A stretch of 64,000 nt of DNA. Source: Sipunculus nudus. Lineage: Eukaryota; Annelida; Sipuncula; Golfingiida; Sipunculidae. Below are positions 58,100-64,000 of the stretch, in pieces. Within the stretch, counting starts at the first letter, position 1, and every line of letters starts with the position of its first letter. A program made the translations under genes and the position numbers. A model generated the notes under the pieces. That model did no database searches, was not told where the DNA came from, and saw nothing but the letters and a program-made list of their open reading frames with translations. Location: assembly GCA_026874595.1 (NCBI GenBank), contig CM049319.1, positions 2,177,501-2,241,500 of the forward strand. Reading direction: 5' to 3'.

Positions 58100-58900
58100 T
58101 ATTTTAATTCCCGGGCGTGAGCCACATTTCACTCAACAAAGGTCTATTGGATATAAATCTTCTACAGTTGATGACTGTCGGGGAACGCATTGAGGGACAA
58201 CACGGTGGGTCGGAGTGTCGGGTTCGATATGTACTTAATACAAGCATGGCATCCCGATGCTTGGAATTATGAAGCAAGAACCATGCCCATGACTAAGTTC
58301 ATTTCCATGGGGCTAATTCACTGAAAGCAACGCTAATTGCATCAGGAATGCTCCTCAGATCTTGGTAGAGAGGTTTATGAATTTCATCAACGACCTTCAG
58401 GTCCAATTGACCACTCTATGGCTCATACAATCTTCCGGGTGATTCTGGCCGCCGAATGAGGCCTTCATCTTTTTATTAAAAAGAATCATGATAGATATGA
58501 CGAGAAACGTTGTTATATAAGCCCATAATAAGCGATACATAGAGGCTAAGACAGTGCCGTCGGAGTTAGATAAGCAGCAAAATCAAATACACTAAAAACA
58601 GCACAGCAATGGGAAAACCTGGAGATTTTTCCGCTCTTTTCCCAGTGAACATAATCCTGACTCCCTATTTGACTCCCCCGATAATCAGCTTAAAACACAG
58701 CAGCTTTGTAAGGAATTCTTTTTAAAGAGCCCAGAGTGCTGGTGAAGCTCGTCTCTGTCAGTCAATAAAGCTCCCGTTTGTTCCAGGCTCATAGCGATTT
58801 TCACAGAGGTACGGCGCACTTTAACAAGCTATCATTATCCGTCTCCCTCTGGACGTACACTGTTTTCCATATCTAGAGTCTGACGATGAATGATGAATAG
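58100..58900. promoter_or_regulatory. Candidate extended conserved non-coding region
   Basis: About 800 bp of GC-balanced, non-repetitive sequence with almost no open frames, the longest such block here. Motif-like words include 'cgctaattgcatcagg' (homeodomain/POU), 'gggaaaacctggagattttt' and 'cagctttgtaaggaattc'. Absence of frames argues against exons. Confidence 0.32.
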
Positions 58901-58927
58901 ACAGCTATCAGTACTCTTACTTACTGA

Positions 58928-58957
58928 ATGCACTCTAAAAACCTGCACTCTAAAAAC
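58928..58957 (+). repeat. 15-bp tandem duplicate
   Basis: 'tgcactctaaaaac' followed by one base occurs twice in direct succession. Confidence 0.95.
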
Positions 58958-58959
58958 TT

Positions 58960-59385
58960 GCATATCGACTTACTTTAATCGGTCGCCTCTTAACAGACCA
59001 TGCTTCAATTCAGAGCAATAAAATGATGGCAAATTGGTTGGACCATGAGCTGGACGGAACACCGAGAAATAAGGGAGCATTATAGAAAGAAAACTGGACT
59101 TCAGTAAGGGGAATTAATACAGTGTACATCATTGTTAGAGTTCTCAATTTACTTTGTTTAAATTTAAGGTTATTGGATGGTCCCCTGTTTTATGTTCACC
59201 TAGAATTCTTATTAAATTATTCAGAATTAAAAAAAAAGACATTATAAACATTATTCCTTCTACCCCCAAGCCTGAAATAAACAAGCTGGACAGATGTGAA
59301 ACAAACTTGGTCTGACATCTCAACATTCTAACCGAGCAAGAAGTGAAGATTTTTATCTTTTGCAAAAAAAAAAACATGAACACGT
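58960..59385. other. AT-rich non-coding DNA
   Basis: Nothing recognised. Confidence 0.5.
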
Positions 59386-59388
59386 GAC

Positions 59389-59627
59389 ATTATCTACCGG
59401 AAGTTGCTGCGGACTTGTTCCCCTCACCAATAATAGAAGAGTTATTGTACCCGGCGGCAGCTGCCATAGCTGTTGTTGATCTTGCTTGGAGTGTCAACAT
59501 CCACAATGACACCTGCCCACTTATATTTGATGACACAACCATCCGTGTCCACATGATGTATAAAGATATAGCTGTCCGTCTTTGGACGTATTTTCGCAGG
59601 AATTTTATTCGTTGTAAAATAATGTGA
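59389..59627 (+). other. Unrecognised open frame, possible exon
   Basis: Open from a stop at 59386 to TGA at 59627, without an ATG near its start. The peptide looks protein-like: a hydrophobic Ala-rich segment (PAAAAIAVVDLAW) then polar sequence (NDTCPLIFDDTTIRVHMMYK). A 67-codon antisense frame overlaps and also looks plausible, which weakens both. No family recognised. Confidence 0.2.
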
Positions 59628-59639
59628 TATATGCCATAA

Positions 59640-61685
59640 AAACAAATCTTAAAATTATATGTATGTCAGAATACCTTCCGTTTCCAAATAAACACTTTCT
59701 GAATAATTAAATATTTTACAGGTAATAATTAATTTGCTTGCGATATTTTCTGCTGCCATTTACATTTATTTTACACCGACTCTCAACGCGATGCGATGAG
59801 ATAATAAACAATATTCTGACACAGCACAATTCTAATTGTTCCAACATAAAACAACAAATGATGTGACCACTATACCTGTTACTAATAGAACTAATGTTAT
59901 CACAACGCCTAACTGGCCTATTGTCTCTTCTTTTTACGGTTGTAGCCGCTACCGAAATCTCTGTTATAACAGGCATTGACGTATGCTTGCCGGTAATCAT
60001 CGACCGCGTTCGGCTTTGACAGTAAAAATGTACATTGATCAGAAACCATGGCCGAAGTTGCTTTGTTGCATCTATCTGTTTAGTGTTTACGCCTTCCGGC
60101 AAGGTCTGGACTTGATTGTAGTGTCCTGGCTGAGCATGTCCTGTAAGCCGCTGGCAAGGTCCCGGCTCCCGTACATCAGAATAATTTACGGTTATGAATG
60201 GGGAATACACCCCAGTGATAGATGGCTGCTACTAGGGCTGACACCGCGGTTTTAGTCACATGCAAATCTATGTCCTAATATTTATGAACAACAGGGGCGG
60301 ATACAGGATTATAGAATGGAGCAGGGTACAAAAGGGTTGGGAAAAGGTTGAGGTTATTGGAAGTGCACCTACACCTCCAATAGAATATAAAAAATATAAA
60401 CTTTTTTTTTAAATGTTGGCCGTGATGGCGCATCTTGGAGTTGTTTTAAAAGCATAATGATGCGAAATCCTGCTCTGTTTTTTTTTATATTAAGCGCTTT
60501 TTTTCTATTTTCAAGAGAATATGTGTCCATTTTTTAATATAATACACCAAGTACTTTTCTACCTACTATCATTTATTTTACGTATTATGGCGCCATTAAA
60601 CTCTGAAGGTGTTGTATTGCTACACGGTGGTATATGCACGTACACTCCACCTGATACATATCTAAGTGCTTTAAAGATAGACAGTAAGGATCGTCTACTT
60701 CATAGTATATGGGTGTTCATAATTCTTATCTGAGTGTCTCCACTACACAGCCATGATGGTGACTATCTATTGTTTTAACACCAGCACATAATGAAGTTAT
60801 TGGCCTGTGCCACATGATGGAGGACGTTAAACCAAGATTTCCTTAATGTGTTTCTTATAGTTTCCTGCAGTGTGGGGCCGGTATCGTGTTTTTAAATAAT
60901 CTCTGGAAGCCTGCGACAATATCGTGGGAACACGACACCCGTGAGAGTTCTGTTTCTTATTTCGTTGATTAGCGTGTCAGCCATTTTGATTTGCACGGTC
61001 GCTCCTCTGTAGAGATAACATTTCCCCCTTCGCGCACTGGTGTAAATACTCGCAGGTCGTGTGTTTTATCCTCTTTTTTTCAAACGCGAAAATTAAAATT
61101 CAAATTTAAGATTGCCGTCAAGAGGTCTCTTGTTAGTTGATATATATTCAAAGTTGTTCTTTATTAAGATGTTCTTCTGTGGTTTGATGTATAGTCGAAG
61201 AGAGGTCCTGCGACGAATATACGACTGGGCTGAGATGTAAAAACTGACTCACTGTATAGCGCGGGTCAGTCTAATCACAGTTTCTTCTAAAACATGGTAT
61301 TTGCTTCCAGGCCCTCAAAATTCTATGGATTCGTTATTTGAATTAAATTAAGGTTTTCAGCATTTGGCGCCGAACTATACCGAGACGTGATAAACCTTGA
61401 GCTGACCATGACTGTGAAAGACTTTATTCATCCGTTAGTGCCAACATGAGTGCATATTTGGATTTTTAAAATTTTTATTTCAATTTATTCTTCATATGTA
61501 TTTAGAATAACCCGATTATTACAGATGTCTTATTTTCCTTTCATGTTTCAGTTTTGTTGGCGGACGTGGAGTGACCTTGTCAATGAATAGCGCAAACACA
61601 GACAGCAACATGATTGAGTTTATGCTGTTAGGTAGAACCTTTCATACATATAGGCCAGAAAACACACAGTCGCACACAGGCTTTT
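59640..61685. other. Unique DNA with a long frame and a repeat fragment
   Basis: A 164-codon minus frame (59716-60210) is long for this base composition but Arg/Cys/Ser-rich and domain-free; a 90-codon plus frame (59983-60255) overlaps it. At about 60294-60310 'ggggcggatacagga' resembles the start of an abundant metazoan repeat; a similar word (ggcggatccag) recurs at 63314. The rest is featureless. Confidence 0.35.
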
Positions 61686-61692
61686 TTTATAT

Positions 61693-61981
61693 CCACGTGT
61701 ATATAACATGTGGGGATGCCACCCAAATTATATAAGCACATGACATTTGCCGTTAAGGCACACGAACCAGTGGTTTGCAAAGGGCTGTTTCTGCAATTAG
61801 TGACTTTTAACCCTCCGCTCATTAGCAGCCTACCACCTCAGGCTATATGTTTTTTTTGTTTGTCAGCATTGCCGTATGTACCGTGTTTACTTACATATTA
61901 TATATACACAAGCTCATGCGTTAATCACAGGGGCATTATAAGAACTATTCTTAACAGTAATTACCTACATTTCATTAATGT
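61693..61981 (+). repeat. Dispersed repeat family 3, copy B
   Basis: Aligned with copy A (54030-54300) over its full length and beginning with the same palindrome (61693-61713). A frame at 61710-62024 lies inside it and is not a gene. Confidence 0.65.
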
Positions 61982-62169
61982 ATGCGCAGAGGAAGACACA
62001 AAATTCTACAGAAGAAATAAGTGAAAAGCTGGCATTAAAAGAGAAAATTTGAACTTAACAAGTCACATGGGGCGTAAAGGCCGAAACAATTCAATTGGTT
62101 CTTGTTAAAGTAAAATTTTGTATGCAAAAACATGTAAACTAGCAAATAGCCTTACCCGTTCCTCTGATG

Positions 62170-62376
62170 TTATTTGTTAACACTTTTTTTCCAAAGCTTA
62201 ATCATTTTTTTTTCTAAATGTTTCAAGTCCTGATGTTTATCTCTATAATTCATTAGTATTTGTGTCATAAAGCCATCAGTATTTCTCATAAGGCTTTTAA
62301 CAACAAACAAATCAATCACATCGCTGTTGCCTTTAAATATGGAGTTCACCAGCATAGAGAAAAGTTTGTCAGAAAG
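62170..62376 (-). CDS. Possible 3'-terminal exon of an unrecognised protein
   Basis: On the minus strand a polypyrimidine-rich acceptor (cttttttacag) is followed by an uninterrupted frame LSDKLFSMLVNSIFKGNSDV and onward, to a TAA about 68 codons later. The peptide is convincingly protein-like and probably helical: hydrophobic heptad-like spacing (IDLFVVKSLMRN), then a Lys/Glu-rich C-terminus (KHLEKKMIKLWKKSV). I recognise no family. If real, upstream exons would lie at higher coordinates, perhaps beyond the window. No clear poly-A signal was seen on its 3' side. The acceptor overlaps a small repeat of aaagctgt, which makes the splice call less secure. Confidence 0.27.
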   Translation of the reverse strand, partial: LSDKLFSMLVNSIFKGNSDVIDLFVVKSLMRNTDGFMTQILMNYRDKHQDLKHLEKKMIKLWKKSVNK

Positions 62377-62379
62377 CTG

Positions 62380-64000
62380 TAAAAAAGCTGTTCAAAGCTG
62401 TAAAATCCTCTAGACATAATACAATTTTGATCATTAATGTGTATACGGGAGGACCCTGTATAAGATTACAATTAACCAGTCTCTGCTTTGTTGAATATCA
62501 TCGATCAGGCAAGAACTGCTACTATAATTATAATTATAATATGTGTATGAATTTCACAAATCAGAAATTACCCTAGGGCAAATAAGTTTAATTATAAAAC
62601 GTGACCATTAAAAAACGTCTACTTAGGATGACTTTTGCTGCATTCTGTGGATATATACCATGACTTTGTAATAAAATGTAACAGAGATTTGAAGAAAATG
62701 TAACAATTACAACCTTAAAGAGGAACGATTTTTGCAAAAAAATTTTACAATCATAGGCGTTTGGTTATAACAACTGTGACTGTTACATGAGCTATTACCA
62801 TAAAATATGTATAATATTTATTTTCCCGAATTTTTTTTTTGGCAATATTCCGGCAATATGTTGAAGGATTAAGATAATAATTATTATTAAAGATGTCTTT
62901 TTATCGCGCTAAATTTGCACAAAGAGCATGAGGGAGCATGCTCTAATGCACCTTACGTAAAAAAGAGGCAAGTATGCAAAAAAAATCACAAATTTAAAAA
63001 TATATATGAATTTATAAATGAATAAATATTCCCCCCTTAATTTAATTTCATCACGCACACAACTATCCGATACAATTTAACATACAACTATTGTCTTTAT
63101 GTTTACATGTGCAACTTTAACAATTAAATATTTAAAAAATATATTTATTTGAGAATTTTATAGTATTCTTTGACCAAAGGCCGAATCTGATATCTTGAAA
63201 ATTGGTCTTTTTTAATGTGTTATTCGATTTTATCACAGGATTAAAATACACTGATATCTTTTAATGTCTCAAGTCTCTCCAAATACAATGATCACGGAAC
63301 AGTGACTATATTGGCGGATCCAGAACAGGAGGACAAATTTACGACTGGGTTGTCCAGGACAGAGCGGTGCTCGACACCACTACTAAAAGTGTATTTTTTT
63401 ATTCTACGATATTTATCAAGATGCATACACAACAGAATACTTATCAAGGCCTACATAAGGGCTGTAACATCCTAGTCCAGATTATCAATTAGTCATAACA
63501 AGAGGAAGCGTGTCGAATCACAGCTTTACTGACACATGAGCGACCTCTCATCCTCACGTATATTCCTCACATTTTTCTTCCCTATTTTATTTAGCTGGAG
63601 ACTTTATCATCTAAAAAGAAACTCGAGCAAGCGAGTCAAGGAAAAACTGAAAATCTTGCTGCATGCTTAGTTGAACGCATCTGTCCAAATAAATTTTCGA
63701 GATGAAAATAATGATTAAAAAACGTTACCTAAGTTGGCACATTTATGAGATGAATATAAATGTAACTGAATAAAAATAAATGCTACAATAATTAATATCC
63801 TGATGCTTGTGGCTTTCTATTTTCCAATGAACGATTAGTGACCTTGGACCAATCCGGACTCTTAACCTTTCTATAATGCGGCACCTAAACTTATATACGG
63901 TCTGAACGGTCTATACATTGAGAGGCAGCATTGCTACTCCTATATACATGTAATTATCAAATGCACTATATAACATAGGAAACCCTGATATTTAGGACCT
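62380..64000. other. AT-rich DNA, no supported exon
   Basis: Three direct copies of an aaagctgt-based 12-mer lie at 62372-62405. Around 63250-63480 a GC-balanced patch has a long ATG-less plus frame after an acceptor-like 'ttttatcacag', but the frame does not join that site. No gene recognised. Confidence 0.4.

Noticed and set aside
61710..62024. 104-codon open frame
   Set aside because: It lies inside dispersed repeat family 3, and the homologous copy at 54030 does not keep the frame.
63250..63480. ATG-less plus frame after an acceptor-like sequence
   Set aside because: The acceptor at about 63238 is followed by a stop in every joining phase I tried, so it is not a coherent exon; a repeat-like word (ggcggatccag) lies inside.

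Overview
This is an AT-rich window from an animal genome, most likely a marine mollusc and probably a bivalve. The evidence for that is the repeats rather than any gene. Several interspersed elements read like families I know from bivalve and other lophotrochozoan genomes: a Helentron-like element whose 5' end starts 'ttttagctcag' and whose 3' end carries a 'tgacccatgggtca' palindrome, an element ending in 'ttttggcggatac', a 'ggatccgcatcatg' family, and tRNA-derived SINEs. There is nothing bacterial here: no operons, no dense coding and no ribosome-binding-site spacing. I cannot name the species.

I see no protein-coding gene that I can identify. The longest open frame (239 codons at 20720-21439) is a satellite artefact. 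A few other frames look protein-like. The best are a possible terminal exon on the minus strand at 62173-62376 and a splice-flanked frame at 48195-48614, both unrecognised. The window is therefore intergenic or deep intronic.

Layout. 1-4.9 kb: unique AT-rich DNA with one dispersed-repeat copy and one GC-balanced block. 4.9-6.1 kb: a Helentron/pearl-like element with about three 278-bp internal repeats. 9.0-9.5 kb: a 254-bp tandem duplication. 11.5 kb: a second copy of the repeat seen at 2.3 kb. 12.5-13.9 kb: a second Helentron-like element with palindromes at both ends. 20.0-21.6 kb: a 33-bp satellite with 20 nearly identical central units between decayed flanks. 22-31 kb: SINE remnants, microsatellites and poly-G tracts. 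35.3-35.75 kb: a 201-bp tandem duplication. 42.6-43.1 kb: a patch dense in TGCG motifs. 44.2-44.4 kb: a strong heat-shock-element cluster beside a TATA-like box, with no heat-shock gene after it. 46.0-46.2 kb: a long inverted repeat and CRE cluster. 54.0 and 61.7 kb: two copies of a palindrome-ended repeat.

Between these lie roughly twenty blocks of 100-800 bp that are more GC-balanced than their surroundings and rich in homeodomain, POU, CRE, E-box or nuclear-receptor motifs. They resemble conserved non-coding elements around developmental genes, but conservation cannot be tested from one sequence. The unifying reading is a gene-poor regulatory landscape in which several repeat families carry recognisable transcription-factor or architectural-protein motifs (CTCF-core, HSF and K50-homeodomain-like).
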